Shown: piece by piece, positions 13,691 to 26,600 of the stretch | How the letters are laid out: the number at the start of each line of letters is the position of its first letter | Position numbering within the stretch: the first letter of the stretch is position 1 | DNA from: Casuarina equisetifolia | Lineage: Eukaryota > Streptophyta > Magnoliopsida > Fagales > Casuarinaceae | DNA length: 64,000 nt | Reading direction: 5' to 3' | Assembly (NCBI GenBank): GCA_028551475.1 | Contig: CM052355.1 | Location: 14,777,543 to 14,841,542, forward strand | Notes under the pieces: model-generated | Seen by the model: the letters and a program-made list of their open reading frames with translations, nothing else | Database searches by the model: none | Told to the model about the DNA's origin: nothing | Program-made: the position numbers and the translations under genes

Positions 13691-14456
13691 TATTTGTTAC
13701 GTATATATTAGGTACAAGTAATATTAGGAGGAAAGAGATGGAGTCGCTCCTTTTAAATTAAGAGTAAAATAGGAAGTCGGCATTCGACTCGCACGTGTGG
13801 CTCAAACTGTTCATAGCACTGGGCTTGGCTTGGCTTGTTGCGAGGTTTGTAGTATTTTTAACCTGCCAAAACCGAATACGGGAAGGGGATAAGGCCGTGG
13901 GTTCAAGGTTTGGAAAACCCTTACCCGAGGATCGGTGGCCAAGGAGAGCATTTCTCGTGAATTCCGTACTGCTCCCAGGTGCTCAAAATCTAATTATTTC
14001 TGTTCCAGTTTTCCTGTCATCCATTGTCTTGTCATTCTTTTCATTTGGTAGGGTTTAGGGTGGTTTCCGAGGAACCGAATTCGACTTTCTCGTTTATTTA
14101 ACCCGTGATAAGAACGGTCAGGAGTTTAATATCTGGGTCCTTGTGATGTGTAAGAGATTCTTAAATTTTCTCCCGATAAGGTGCAATCGTCGTGCTGTGG
14201 ATTGCCTTAGGGAGAGAGGAAGAGGGTTGATTGTCAGCATTTTGTACTGTCGACAGTAATTTTTTGAAAGTTTTTATTTTTCTAGGTTGGATAAGTATTT
14301 TCTCAATCACCTGAGTTAGCCTTTTGATAATTTCTTGTTTGGCTTTAACTTTGGCTTTCTGTTGGTGTTTGCAGCCGATAGCTTGTTGTGTGGACTGTTT
14401 GCTGATTTTTCTTTTGTTTTGATCTTTTGTTGAAAGAGTAGGTCAAACATTTATCT

Positions 14457-17400
14457 ATGGCGTCACTAGTACGTGAATGGGTAGGGATCAACACGTTCGC
14501 TTCTGCCACGCAGACCACATTGCTTGAATTGCTGGGAAAACTCAAGCAGGAGGTTGTTCTTCTCGTACCCACATTCTCATAATGAATAAATGTGCTTGCT
14601 TGCTTGCAGGCGTGTAATTGATTGTTGAAGTAGACCTTGATACATGTGGTGTTAATAGTTTTTGATTGTTGTATCTTGATTTTTGTTTCATATTTACTGG
14701 TGTAGAATGTGAGCACGTTGACAATACTTGTAATGGGGAAAGGTGGTGTTGGGAAGTCATCAACCATAAACTCTTTGATTGGGGAAAGGGCAGTGACTGT
14801 TAACCCTTTTCAGGTATATGATGCTTTCCTTGTTGTGGATCATTTGTAGTTTCATGCTGTGAACTTGTTATTTATACCCACAGTTTTTTGTTTCTTTTAG
14901 TCAGAAGCACCAAGGACTGTTACAGTGTCACGTACAAGGGCTGGATTTACTTTGAACATCATTGACACTCCGTGTCTCATAGAAGGAGGATATGTCAATG
15001 TGCAGGCGCTAGAGATTATAAAACGGTAGGGTTTTGCGTGTCTCACAGTTTGTTATGAAGTTTATCCCCGATTCTTAAGGAATTGACTTCAACCTATTTT
15101 ATGACTCTGACTTCTTTTTGTTTTCTCTTTCTCATGTTCTCTGGGGGATTGGGTTTGGGAATTGCTGTTTGAGCAGTTCTCTTCTGAACAAGACCATCGA
15201 TGTTCTACTCTATGTAGACCGTTTGGATGCATATAGGGTGGATAACTTGGATAAGCTTGTTGTTAAGGCCATAACAGATAGTTTTGGTAAAGAAATATGG
15301 AATAGGGCTTTGGTCGTCCTAACACATGCCCAGCTCTCACCCCCAGATGGACTACCTTATGAAGATTTTTACTCCAAAAGGTCAGGGGCTCTTCTAAAAG
15401 TTGTTCGCCTTGGTGCCGGGTTGAAAAAGCAGGATAAGCAGGTTCATGCTTTTTATCTATTCTGTTTCACTTCTGCAACCTCAAGTTAGATGTGTTTTTG
15501 TTTTAGGTTGTCTGTATACAGTCATTAGTAGTCTGTAGATTAAGTGCTAAACCGTTTGATCTAAGAAATCATACGTGAGCTTGTTTAATTTTCCAATTCC
15601 CTTTTGGAAGATGCTAGAAGTTCTAGGAAAGTAGTTTCCTCGATGACAAAGCAATTTTGCTTCTCTTTTGCTTGTGCATTTCTTTGAAGTTGATCTATAT
15701 GGATGCTGCAGGCATTTTGGTACAAGCTCAATGCCCGTGAATGTTTTTTCATGTACATCTAAAGCGGTTTACATGCATTTCTCCCCCTTTTTTTTTGTCA
15801 TTTATTGCATATATTAGGGAATGATGGTCTCTCAAGTGAAAAGAAGACAGCTTTAAGTAATTTTGCCTTGCCCTTGAAAGGTTTTACATCATGCTGAGTT
15901 ACAAAATATTTTCCCGAATGGTTTTTGTGTGCATGTAAGTATTCTCTTGTTGTGTATGCTAAAAAGAATACCATCTCATAAATGGATAAATTGGAAGTCC
16001 AAATCACCTCATCAATTTTGAACAAGAAAAACCTGCAATGCTGAGGCCATTAGGCATAAAAATTGGGGAAAAAGCAGATATTGTTTGTGAATTGATCCAT
16101 TGGTTTATGGATCACAAGCCCACGAGATTCTTCTTCCTCTTCTTGAAATACAAAGAGAGTCTTGTAATGTGGGTTAGAATAGGGGTATTGGGTTGACTAA
16201 AATGTATTCTTAATCTGTTCTTAATCTGTTCTTCAGCATATTAGTTGAATGTGTTTGGAGTTCATGTTTGTGACAAGAAGCCACTCAAGACCTTCCTTTA
16301 AGAGAAGAAAGCAGCATCACAAGTTCATAAGTGTATTATCTGGAGAAAAAAATTCTTTGTTGTGTGTGTTGTCGATGAAGTTTTGTGCCTGAATTTTGTT
16401 CCATTATATCTCCTATCAATATTATTATATTCAGAATTTTGTGGACATGAAACTTCTAATGTCTTCAGGTGTCTTGCATTCTTTTATCATAGAGGAACTG
16501 ACTTAATCTTAATTCAATTCACTTTTAACATTATGTTAGACTATTGATGTGCTTTACATGTGCTATTTTGATTGGTATTAAAACATGTGGAAGTTATGTT
16601 GAACAGTATGCTATGAAAGCTATGTTAGTAATGCTTATGGCGTGTGCATTCAGCTGGCCTCTTATCAAGCTTCTCGACAAAGAAAGAGAAATGATAAGAC
16701 TTTACTGGAATGCTGTCTTCTATGTTTTCCTTCACAGTACACACTCAAAATGAATGACCTAGTTATGCTAGAAAGGTTACATGGACACATCATTTAATTT
16801 GTAAAAGAATCTAAGGTATAACATTAGGCATTTCCCTTCAGGACCGCATGTTGTAATATCCAAGGACCTTGTGAGTAATTTCATAGATGCATAATAAACT
16901 GCTAGTTGACTGTTATAGAATGTGGTTGCTTATGTTTTGTTCAGTTTAGTTGATGTGGGCTATGCCTAAAACATTGACAGGATCATTGGCTGGTTTTGGG
17001 ATATACTATGGAAATCACTGTTATGAGAGATTGGGAAGTGCTATTTATTTATTTATATATGCATTGGAGAGAGAAATGGCCTGCAATCCTAACGGTTGTG
17101 ATAAGTCTTGACCGGGAATGAAGCTTCATGTTTTTAGTTTTTTATTGGATGGTTTTTCTAGCTGCTTTTCTAATTTCTAAAATTTTCTTGATTTTTATGT
17201 TTTAGGACTTTCTGTTTCTCTTTTGTCTTCGGGCGTTTCCTTTTGCGTACATCCAGTGAACTAGGGTTGTGTCCCTTTTGGCATCTTTTTTGTTTTTATT
17301 CCTTTTCAAATGCATTTTTTCTTAAAAAAAAAAAGAACGAAGAACAAGAAAAGCTGACATTAGCAGTGAGGCTTCTATTTCTGTCTCATCATAATTTCTT

Positions 17401-18113
17401 TTGAAAATTGGTTCCCATCTCTGTAGATATTCTTAAATGCTCACTTTTGTATTTATGGATACATAATTTCATCTAATTTAGTTTCTTTTTGTTGGAGCTC
17501 GGCAAGTTGGAATAAGGATCAGTGTTATTGATTTGTTATTTTATTTGACTTCATGAAATTTATATTTGGATTTTGCCTTTCTCTGTGCAGGAATTCCCCA
17601 TCCCTGTTGTTTTGGTTGAGAACAGTGGAAGATGTAATAAGAATGAAAATGACGAAAAGGTTGGTCATTTTTCTGATGCCACTTCTTCATGGCCATTATC
17701 TGTCAGTTGATTTATCATTGATGTTTTTCTCTTTTCCGAGAGGCTAAGAAGAATTGTGGTGCTTTGGGGCAGGTTCTTCCGAATGGGATTGCGTGGATTC
17801 CTCATTTAGTCAAAACAATCACAGAAGTTGTGTTGAATGGCGGCAAATCTATTGTTGTTGACAAGAAGCTGATTGAAGGGCCAAATCCCAATGATAGAGG
17901 GAAGTTCTTGATTCCAATTATTTTTGCCTTCCAAGTATGCTTCTAGACTTCCAATGCCTACTGTTTTTCTCTTCTCTTGTAAAAATAGTGACTCTTGATC
18001 TCATTGAATTTCTTCTGTTTGCTTGGTGACAGTACTTCTTCATAATGAAACCGATAGAACGTGCAATCAAGAATGATATTGCAAAGGAGGGCAGACAATC
18101 ATGGGAGAAGTAG
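14457..18113 (+). CDS. TOC34: Toc34, GTPase receptor of the chloroplast outer-envelope translocon
   Basis: Toc34 recognises transit peptides of chloroplast precursors and works with Toc159 and the Toc75 channel in the outer envelope. Seven exons join in frame to 301 residues: 14457-14552, 14706-14813, 14901-15025, 15177-15441, 17591-17659, 17773-17934 and 18033-18113. The start ATG gives MASLVREWVGINTF, matching the family N terminus. G1 is GKGGVGKS, the YVDRLD block with the dimer-interface Arg is present, and LTHAQ (G4-like) is intact. A C-terminal hydrophobic segment (about residues 264-282, FLIPIIFAFQYFFIM) is the tail anchor. Oddity: the G3 motif, normally DTPG, reads DTPC (codon TGT, exon 3), and the nearby VNDQ block reads VNVQ. 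Intron 4 is long (15442-17590, about 2.1 kb) with no gene seen inside. No frameshift or stop is seen, so the gene is probably expressed. Confidence 0.93.
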
Positions 18114-18972
18114 GATTCGAGTGTGGTTACTGCAATTTCTGATTCGGGTGTCGTGAAATTTTCCTATTTTTGATGCAGTTTTCCCAACGCTGATGACATC
18201 TCTTAGGCATTTCCTATATTCTGCAGTAGTGATTATCTGCGGCAGGTGGATTCCTTAGTAGTTTGAGAGAGTTGGACTTTGTGTATTCGGATAAATTATG
18301 TTTATGGAAGCACTGTTTTTCTAGCCAGCCTTTCTTCCGTAGAAGAGTTATTTGTTTTTTCTGTTTTATTGTACTGAATTACTGTGTATGCTATGCACCA
18401 GAATTTACATAGTCATATCTGTTTCTTACCCAAAGTATGTGCATTATTAACCTGTTCTTCCCTTTAGAAGAATCAATATCAAATGAAGCTTTTCTCTGAA
18501 AACAATGGTTTGAGTAGGACAAAAAGTCTGAAGTTAGATATTTCTGTTTCCATTGAAAGAGAACCACCTGGAGTCCCATGGACAAGGACCTCTTATGCTA
18601 AAGATGGAGACCCTGACTGCTTGAATCTCATTTGTTGAACTGCCAAGGGGTCAGAAAACCCCAACTGCCCAGCCTTGAAAAAGTCTTGGCCAAACGGGTT
18701 TGATGAAGAAGTTGATCGCTGAATTCCCCAGCAATCCCTGCTTGCCACGTGAAACTGACAGACATCCCAAAGAAAAAAGGAAAAAAAGGAAAAAAAAGGA
18801 GCTTTCCATGCTGCTTTAAAAACAAAGCCATTAAATTGTACTGTTTTTAACAATTTCCTGAGCAGCCCTGTCGGTCTCTTTTAAGCACTTCTAGATAATC
18901 GTTTTATAATGTGAGAAACGCGGCATGGAAAAGTATAAACGGATCTTGAGGTGGAAACGTATATAGTTATTT

Positions 18973-18988
18973 CTATATATATATAATG
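18973..18988 (+). promoter_or_regulatory. Candidate TATA box of the APRL gene
   Basis: CTATATATATATAATG lies about 340 bp before the APRL start codon. A start site some 30 bp downstream would give a leader of about 310 nt containing the GA repeat. Inferred from sequence only. Confidence 0.4.
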
Positions 18989-19067
18989 AAAAAGAGCGTC
19001 GAGAGCTGGAAAATTAGGTTCCTCTTGGTAGAATCAACCAGTCACTCTTATTGACCACCAACACCTT

Positions 19068-19070
<3 letters not shown>

Positions 19071-19108
<38 letters not shown>

Positions 19109-19122
19109 GAAGAAGAAGAAGA
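19071..19122 (+). repeat. (GA)17 followed by a GAA run
   Basis: Seventeen GA dinucleotides (19071-19104) run into GAAGAAGAA-type repeats, probably within the APRL 5' leader. Confidence 0.9.
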
Positions 19123-19329
19123 GTCAATCGGTAGAGAAACGAACACAAAATGCAGAGAAGAGAAGGATAATACAGAAGCTACGCAGAGAAGAGACCCCTG
19201 TTTTGCTTTTTTCCCTTTTCTTTTCTTTTTCTTCTGCTAACTCCCTTTGTCTCTATATTCACCCTCCCGATTTTGCCCTCTCCGTTCTTGCTTATTGTCT
19301 CTGCGTACCCTTCTCCTTCTTCTTCTTCT

Positions 19330-22300
19330 ATGGCCGGTTCTTCTTTTCTCATTTTTTTCTACATCACTCTGTTCTCGTCGCTGTGGTCCGTCTATTCTTC
19401 TTTGGCCTTGTGCCCTAAGGAATCGAATTTCTTTCTCTACGCCCTTCAGTCTCAATGCCCTCGTTCGATCTCCCCGAGCCCACCTCTCCAGGTGCGTTTT
19501 GTCACTTTCGCTTCTTTTATTTTCACATTTCTGCTTTGATTTTGTGTAAGTTTGTTGATTTTGAATTATATTTTTGTTATAATCTCATGGCATGTCTAGA
19601 TATTCGTTACCTATATGCCATATGTGATATGTTGATTTTTGGGGTTTCAAGGATTTGGCCTGGATTCTGGATGATTTATGACTCCGGGTTTTGTTTCCCC
19701 CTCTTTCTGAGTTGTAGATGCAAAGGTTTGGTGTATTTCATCGTTGGAATACTGGCTAAATCTGTGTTGTATAGGTTTGAAATTCTGAGAATCAGAACCT
19801 GTGTTATTTGGTTGATTTTTGAAATTTAGTATCACTCCCCCTCGATATGAGAGGAAAATTAAGAGAACGAATGAAGTCATGCATGTCCCGATCTCCTTCT
19901 TTTTAATTCATAGCCTAATTTGTGAAAAGAAAGTGGGGAAGTGGTATATTCTTGTCACCAAATTCCTGTTTAGTTTTTCAAAATTTTCTTTTGTGTTTTG
20001 TTTTGCGTGTTTGCTGTTTTAAGTTAGCTTTTCAAAGCCCTCTTAGGAAGTATGACTTTGATTCTTTTTTTTTTGGTTGGTTTTATAGAAGAAATAACGG
20101 TACATATGCAGCAGTGCATATGCATAATATATTATGTGGTTTCCTTATGGCTTGGTGGGGATGTGAAATTTGGTTAAATTAAGCTTTGGTTGGCTTATCT
20201 AGCATCAAGCAATGGTTTACCAGAAATAGACTGGCAAAAGTAATTGGTACTTGGTATGAGTTGCAACTTTTGGTTTTTGATCGTATAAGGGTTTTAGCTC
20301 CTGGCAAAGTCTTTGAGACAGTTGTGGGTCCGATCTGGGTTTCTAGCTCTAGGGACTATTGATGGGCCAAAAGCACGTGATGCGGGGGAATAGTTTGCAA
20401 AAATTACATACTTTAACCCTTGCAGTTGCTGATGGTTTGTGGTTGCAGTTTAGTTGTGCTATTGCTCGATACAGTTGATATTTTGAACGAAGATGTTATC
20501 TTGTATACTGTTTAAGAAACTGCTTGACACATGGTCTATGGCTCCAAAGGGAAGCAAGTATCCCTGCTGCCTTATGATGCTCGGTGAAATTAAATTAGCG
20601 CTATGAAACTGTACCAGGCACCGATGAAGGGGCTAACTGGGGCTAGTTCCACAGACACCTCCTACAAAAATGTGGAGGTCATATAAATACTAAGGTTTCA
20701 TGGTTTTGTCTTTCCTCAAATACCTACTAGATTACAGTACACATGGGTTATATAGGTGAATGATAAAGTTGATCCTTCCATCAAGTTGATAATTTAGAGA
20801 GATTTCCAATTTCAGCTACTTAGAGCTATTTATATGTGAGACTTACCTGAACATTCAATTGGAGTAGTCTCTTATGGTTTTGAATTTCTAGTTTCTGGGA
20901 GTCTATTATTAAGAGTGTTCCGAGATTTGGGTTTTTATTTCATAAGTTATTGGTATTTTTGTAATGACAATCATACAATGACGTCATTCCTGCAAATTAC
21001 AGCTAAAAAAGTGGTAATTAGGTTCAAGTCTAGAACCTTTTGGGAGTTTGTGCCTTAGAAGTCGTTTTTATTTTTGTGGTCCAAGTACCAGAGCAAAGGA
21101 TTTCCTCATTTCTTCTCAGTTCATAACCCTGATACATATTTTCTTATACCATAAATAATATGGATCTTAGGATTGACGTCCCCCTTTGAGTAATGGATCA
21201 GGCCCAGTCGTTTATTAAGAACAATACTAAGGTGTTGATACTTCCTCTTGGATCTAGATCGTACATGCTGGTGCTCAAAATTTCGATGGGCATACCAACT
21301 ATTTGGAGGAGATTTCTCAAAAAGTATTTGGAATCCATTTCTTTCCTTCCTTACTCCAAACCTTAGTTCCTCGGTAGTATTTCTTAACCTTTTTAACCAC
21401 CAAAAATCCATCAACCAGTCTTAAGATGACAATTGATGGGGGAAAAAGGCTGAGGGATGGGAGTGTGTGGAAGGAAAATGGAATATAGATTAGTGGGGTA
21501 TAAAAAAGGAAGAAGGAGAAGGGGAGATGTCTACAAGATGGTGCCCATTCCTTGTACAATTTTACCAAGTTTTTCTAGCATTTTAATATGTTTATTGAAT
21601 GTTAAGCTTACCTTCCATTGTTTACCTTTTATTTCATATTGATTCAAGAATTGTATGACCTCCTTGTTCTTTGTCAGCAATGAAGATGGTTTACTCTACT
21701 CGTTGTTGGAAAAACAGAACATATTGACGTTTCTGCATCTATTTTTTTAAATCTGCAGGTGGAGGGAGACTTCCTTGATAGAGCTTTGGCTTCCCAGTGG
21801 AGGAATGAATATACCTCTGTACTTTTCTATGCGACTTGGTGCCCATTCTCTTGCAGTGTGCTTCCAACATTTGAAACCCTCAATTCCATGTTCCCTCAGA
21901 TAGAACATTTGATGGTTGAGAAATCTTCAGCAATGCCAAGGTTGGATACTGCTAAACTGCTTCTTTTCTTATGTTGTCCTTGTGGGTTTAGAATAGTTCC
22001 TTCTTTTCCCAAGAGTTGCATGTGCTAGGGGACAATTGCTGGAGCCACTAAGAAGCAAATGTTTGCAGAAAAATATTGATTGCACTTTATGCATTTCTCA
22101 ATCATATGGTATAACTTCCTACAGACTTGCAATGGATAAATAAGGGTTGAAGAATTTAATTAGATTTAGGTAAGTTTCTGCCCTTTGTAAATCATGTTCG
22201 TGACTTTTGGAAGCATTACCTCAAAAGTCCTGTTGCCTTCTCCTTGCACAACTCGCTTTGTACTATATCCTGTCATATTTTATTGGGGTGATGGTTAATT

Positions 22301-23763
22301 TGATTAAAGGGTGAGGTGGTGTTGGAATAGGCCCTAAGGCTTTAACTCCTTTGGAGTCTTTTTCTCTTGTTCTTTGGGGTAAGTGGTTTAAGATTTAGGG
22401 GGAAGAAGAAGAAGAAAGTGCTAATCTTTCCTCTTTTCTTTTGGAATTTTGAGTGGAAGAACTCTGTCTCTCCCCTGTTAATTTTGGTATGATAAAATGA
22501 ATATGAAATTGTAATGTGTAACTCCTACCATATGTGATTGACCACCTCGGAAAACTCCCTGTTTCTCTCCCATTTGATAAAAGGAACATGAAATCACGAT
22601 TTGTAAGTCCTATATAATGTGATTGACCTCCTCTGAAGGCAGGAGAGATATGCCAATATTCTTTTTAGCTGTGTTTTGAAATCTAAAAACGTTGGGCTTT
22701 TCTTCATTGTCTTAGTGTCCCATATCCTTTTTAGCATGTTTTTCTTCTATGTTTTAATGATTGACCTCATCTGAGTTTTACATACTGTGTTGCAGCTTGT
22801 TTTCAAGGTATGGAATCCATAGTCTGCCCTCCATATTAATGGTAAATGGAACTTCAAGGGTGCGATATCGTGGTGCAAAAGATCTCATTTCCCTTGTACA
22901 ATTTTATAAGAAGACCACAGGTAAGGTTCTTCCAAGCAAAAGAAGAAAAAAAATGTACAATTTACATAGGCTTGTATCCTTTTCCATACACATTTTCATA
23001 TTTTTGAGTCCGACGTTATACTAGCGTAACTATTTACAACTATGTGAATCATCCTTACATAGTTGTTTGTGGGGCATGGTCCAAACATCCAAAAAGTGAA
23101 AATAGTGAGAAGGGGAAAAAACAAAAAAAAAAAAAAAAAAAAAAAAAAGAAAAGAAAAAGGAACTTGACCCTTTTGTAAGGATCTGTGACTGCAAGCCAT
23201 TTGTTGAGGAACAGTTCTTGAGAAGCCAAAAACTGGCCATATAGATGCCTTACAGTCATGGATCAGATCCGCAGTTTCACATGACCCGAGGTTGGTTTGT
23301 AAGATAAATTTTATGATGTGAATCTTGCATTTCAGGCCTTGAACCAGTTCAATATTTGGCCGAGGACCAACCAGTCAGCTTGGAGAGTGGAGAAAAATCT
23401 GTTTTCTTGTCTTCAAATACTTTGTCACTGAAAGAGATCTTAACGAGGGAACCCTACTTGGTATTTTCTATACTGTTCCTATGCTTGAGGTTACTTCTAT
23501 GCATATTCCCAGGGGTCCTATCCCGTCTAAAAGCATTTTGGGTCTCCTATATTCCCCATTTCAACTTGGAAATATTTGGTGAGACAAGCCAAATAATGGG
23601 ACGCATTCTTCACATGATTGATGTGAGGGGGGTTTGGACCAAGCTGAGACGATGCAAGACCAGGAACTTTCATGAAGGCGCGAAAAGTGCCCGGGTTTGG
23701 GCTTCTTCCTTGGCATCTGTCGCTTTGGGTGAATCTTCATCGGCTAGGTCATCATCATCGTAA
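19330..23763 (+). CDS. 5'-adenylylsulfate reductase-like protein (APRL5/7 type)
   Basis: Four exons, 19330-19491, 21759-21940, 22796-22920 and 23336-23763, join in frame to 298 residues. The protein starts with a hydrophobic secretion signal (MAGSSFLIFFYITLFSSLWS), followed by a thioredoxin-fold domain (about residues 55-160) with FYATWCPFS and the cis-proline region HSLPSILMVNG. A membrane segment lies near residues 198-222 (YLVFSILFLCLRLLLCIF), and the tail is basic and Ser-rich. This order matches the plant APRL5/APRL7 family, which shares the thioredoxin domain of APS reductases but lacks the reductase domain. The active-site pair is not CxxC: it reads WCPFSC, the usual second Cys being Ser, so a classical disulfide oxidoreductase role is doubtful. 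Introns 1 (about 2.3 kb) and 2 are long. Likely an ER/secretory membrane protein; the biochemical role is unknown for the family. Confidence 0.9.
23123..23148. repeat. A26 homopolymer in APRL intron 3
   Basis: Twenty-six A residues as given, followed by AG-rich sequence. It lies in the intron between APRL exons 3 and 4 and may be a retroposon tail or simple slippage. Confidence 0.85.
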
Positions 23764-24066
23764 GGGGGTGGAATTTACGGTCTAAGTGAAATTGAGGGTA
23801 GAAAGGAGCTTATCGATTAAATAGTATAACATAGACTGCTGTGATGCTCTGGGGCAGGTTGTCTTCTCTGTCCATCTCTCTCTCCCTCTCTTCCCCAAAT
23901 TTCATCGTTAGTGATATAGTTAAAGCTGTTATCCTTGTTTGAGTTGGGTTTTCTTGGGGGAGCAAACAAGAATGTAAATCTGAGAACAGCTTTTTTTTGT
24001 GTAAAATACTTGTCACTTGGAGGAACGTCTGTACTTCACACGTCTGTTGAATGTAAGCATATTAAC

Positions 24067-24122
<56 letters not shown>

Positions 24123-26600
24123 CATGCACTTCAAGAACTGAAACATCATGATGTTTGCTAAGCTGGTACGCTGGTATTATATCAGCTGGTAGGCTTTGCA
24201 TGGTACTCCTGAGTTTGGTGGCTCTGCCATCTCTAACAATCTGAGTCTCCTTCGTCGGTTCATAGGGTAATCATTGAAGATTAGCACAGCGTTCTTCCTT
24301 TTGCATCCAATTTTTCCCACTCAACCAACCAAGTTATAGCTAGTAGCAGCAAACAGGGGAATAAGCAAGAACAGAATAGAGAATATCGGCCTCGTTCGAG
24401 GGAAAGCCAAGACCTCAAGACATAAAAGTTGTTAATTGCTTTTGCGTGCCTTCATTCACATAGATTGCCCCACCTAAACATTGCCTCGTTCGACACTTTA
24501 AAGGAGATGCCTCGAGTTACATGAGCTATAACGTGGGAAGAAAGATTTTCCAGCATGGGCTGTCAAGATTCTTCATGTCCTCGTCCCCAACTAGCTTAAG
24601 ACCTTACCCTACGGTTCCTGCACAAAATATGGAGCTGGTTGTTGCCCCTGACTTGGTTTCCCAAATATTTCTTGAAGTTGGTGAAGGGAAACATGGGCAG
24701 GGATTTTTAAGCTTGTAGGCAGCATTCCTACTCTTTTGTGATTTCAGCACAATTTGGTAGGATAAGGTTCCTACAGCGCATCGAGATCTGGTATTCTTCT
24801 ATTTTGTGTATTTTGGGGCATACTGATCAGGTGGGAGATCCTGACTTCATCCACTTCACATTACTCATGAAGATGATGGTGACTCTTCTTAAGTAAGGCC
24901 TATGCGTTCTAATGGCGACCACACTACGAAGGAGGAAGTATTATGCATAGGTAGGCCATTCTATCACACAAGCATCCTCCAATTTTTGTCAACATTGTCG
25001 ACGGCTGGAGCGGTATTGGTCAGTCGCAACCCCACGTCAATACAATTTAAGGCTTTGTATGACGTGTTTTTATGCAGTGGAAGATTGACTCTTAAAAACT
25101 TCCCTTTGAAGGGTATGTTTTAAGAAGATATATTCTAGTATTATTGGCCCCAAACCCACGAATCTTCTGGGGGAAGGAAAATCATGACAGTACCTAAAAG
25201 ACAAAGAAAAATGAGAAAAGAGGATTCTGGTAGTGGCTAAGATTGCTTGTTTTACAGCAAAACTTGCCCAACAATCATGCTTTGATTTTTTGATATGTGG
25301 AATTTTGCTTCTGAATTTTGGTGGTTGCCGCCTATCAGTTTTATATTCTTAAGTGTCTATTTCTCGGTTTTATGAGAGGAAGTTGGGATCTTTGTACATA
25401 ACATCATAATTTAAGTTCATGCACGTCTTATTCATTAGTATTAGGTCCATGTGAATTCATTATATTACTTTTTCATTTATGGATTATGTCATCATAACTT
25501 TTTCTGGCTTGGTGTAAGAGGCTGTGTTAAAATATTAATTGTCCCACATCATCTCATAAAATTCTTTTCATTCATTCATTTATCATTTTCTTAATAACTA
25601 TTTTTAAAAAAAATTAGATTCTTGTAGTTTCTTCACCCCAGTGTCCTACTAAAAGAAATTAAAAATTGAAATCCTTTTAACAATATTCAATCATATATGC
25701 ATTTCATGGCCATGGATGCTTAGATTTCGTTTCCTCTCAAGCAAGGACGATTGATTTTTCTATTCAATTATTTATATTTGTTGGAATATTGATCCAAATC
25801 TGAAATGACATAATTCAACTAACAAATAAACAATAATAGGGCACAAAGATACCAGCCCACGGACAGTTGTGCAAATGCCTTCACTTTCATTTTGCCCTTT
25901 TTTCTTTAGACAACCCAATCCATCATTGTCATTCCAAGCCAACTCCAACAAGCAATCGACGCACTTTGTTCCTCCTTCTCTCGTGAGGAGAGTTCTCTCT
26001 CTAGACGTGTCCACAGAAGGGACCAAAAGAGAACCTTGAAGCTCTTTCTTTACCTTTTCCGAACGTAATCTATGGAGATTGCTTTTTCATCCAAACCCAC
26101 TTTAATACTATTTCTCCCCCATCCCATACCATACACTTTCAAAGGTGAATGAACATAGTTTTGATGATTTTGAAATTTACATTTTACTTTGTTCAAACTA
26201 TGATTTTTTTATTTAGTTTGCGTGGGTTTGAAACAATGAAGATACTTTTAGATAACGTCTCAGTAAAAGGCTGAAATTTGAAGATGAAAAAGAATATGCA
26301 AGGGCTAACATCCATTAAACAAACTGAAAAGAAATATCATACAAGAATCCATTAGAGAGCAGTCTTCAAAGGTGGGTCCTTGTGGACCAGTTCAATTTGT
26401 CACCTTTAGCATGGATAAGCACCCAACCATGTCATATCCCCACCTTGCTCATGGGTTCATTCTCCAATCCAGGGGCAAGAATACAGTATGGCGGTGGCCT
26501 GCTCTCATTAGTCATGGAAAGTCCACACTAAACTCCATTAAAGCCACCACCTTTGATCCAAGTATTCAACACCCATAATTTGAAAACTCAAAAGCCTTTC
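23764..26600. other. Intergenic region between APRL and the unknown membrane-protein gene
   Basis: APRL 3' UTR with a CT microsatellite, then AT-rich sequence. Short open frames near 24.5 and 24.9 kb have no recognisable domain and no splice partners. The last 250 bp are probably promoter and leader of the next gene. Confidence 0.5.
24066..24118 (+). repeat. Interrupted CT microsatellite
   Basis: CT dinucleotides with one short interruption (GTCTTT), about 300 bp after the APRL stop codon. Confidence 0.9.

Larger units (their letters stand above)
10618..14456. other. Intergenic region, RABC2a 3' flank to Toc34 5' leader
   Basis: No supported gene. Contents are the RABC2a 3' UTR, AT-rich DNA with short repeat-like phrases near 11.2-11.6 kb, a poly-C/poly-A tract (12974-13011), an AT/AC-rich microsatellite (13581-13690) and the probable Toc34 5' leader. 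A GCAG acceptor at 14371-14374 suggests an intron in that leader. Confidence 0.5.
18114..19329. other. Toc34 3' UTR and APRL promoter/5' leader
   Basis: No gene. The left part is the Toc34 3' UTR. The right part holds a TATA-like stretch at 18973-18988 and the putative APRL 5' leader with a GA/GAA microsatellite. Confidence 0.6.

Noticed and set aside
13795..14058. Open frame of 87 codons before Toc34 with a hydrophobic start
   Set aside because: It begins at a non-ATG codon, has no known domain and lies in the likely Toc34 5' leader or promoter.
24521..25123. Two short frames near 24.5 and 25.0 kb
   Set aside because: No domain, no splice context and no similarity to neighbours that I can see.
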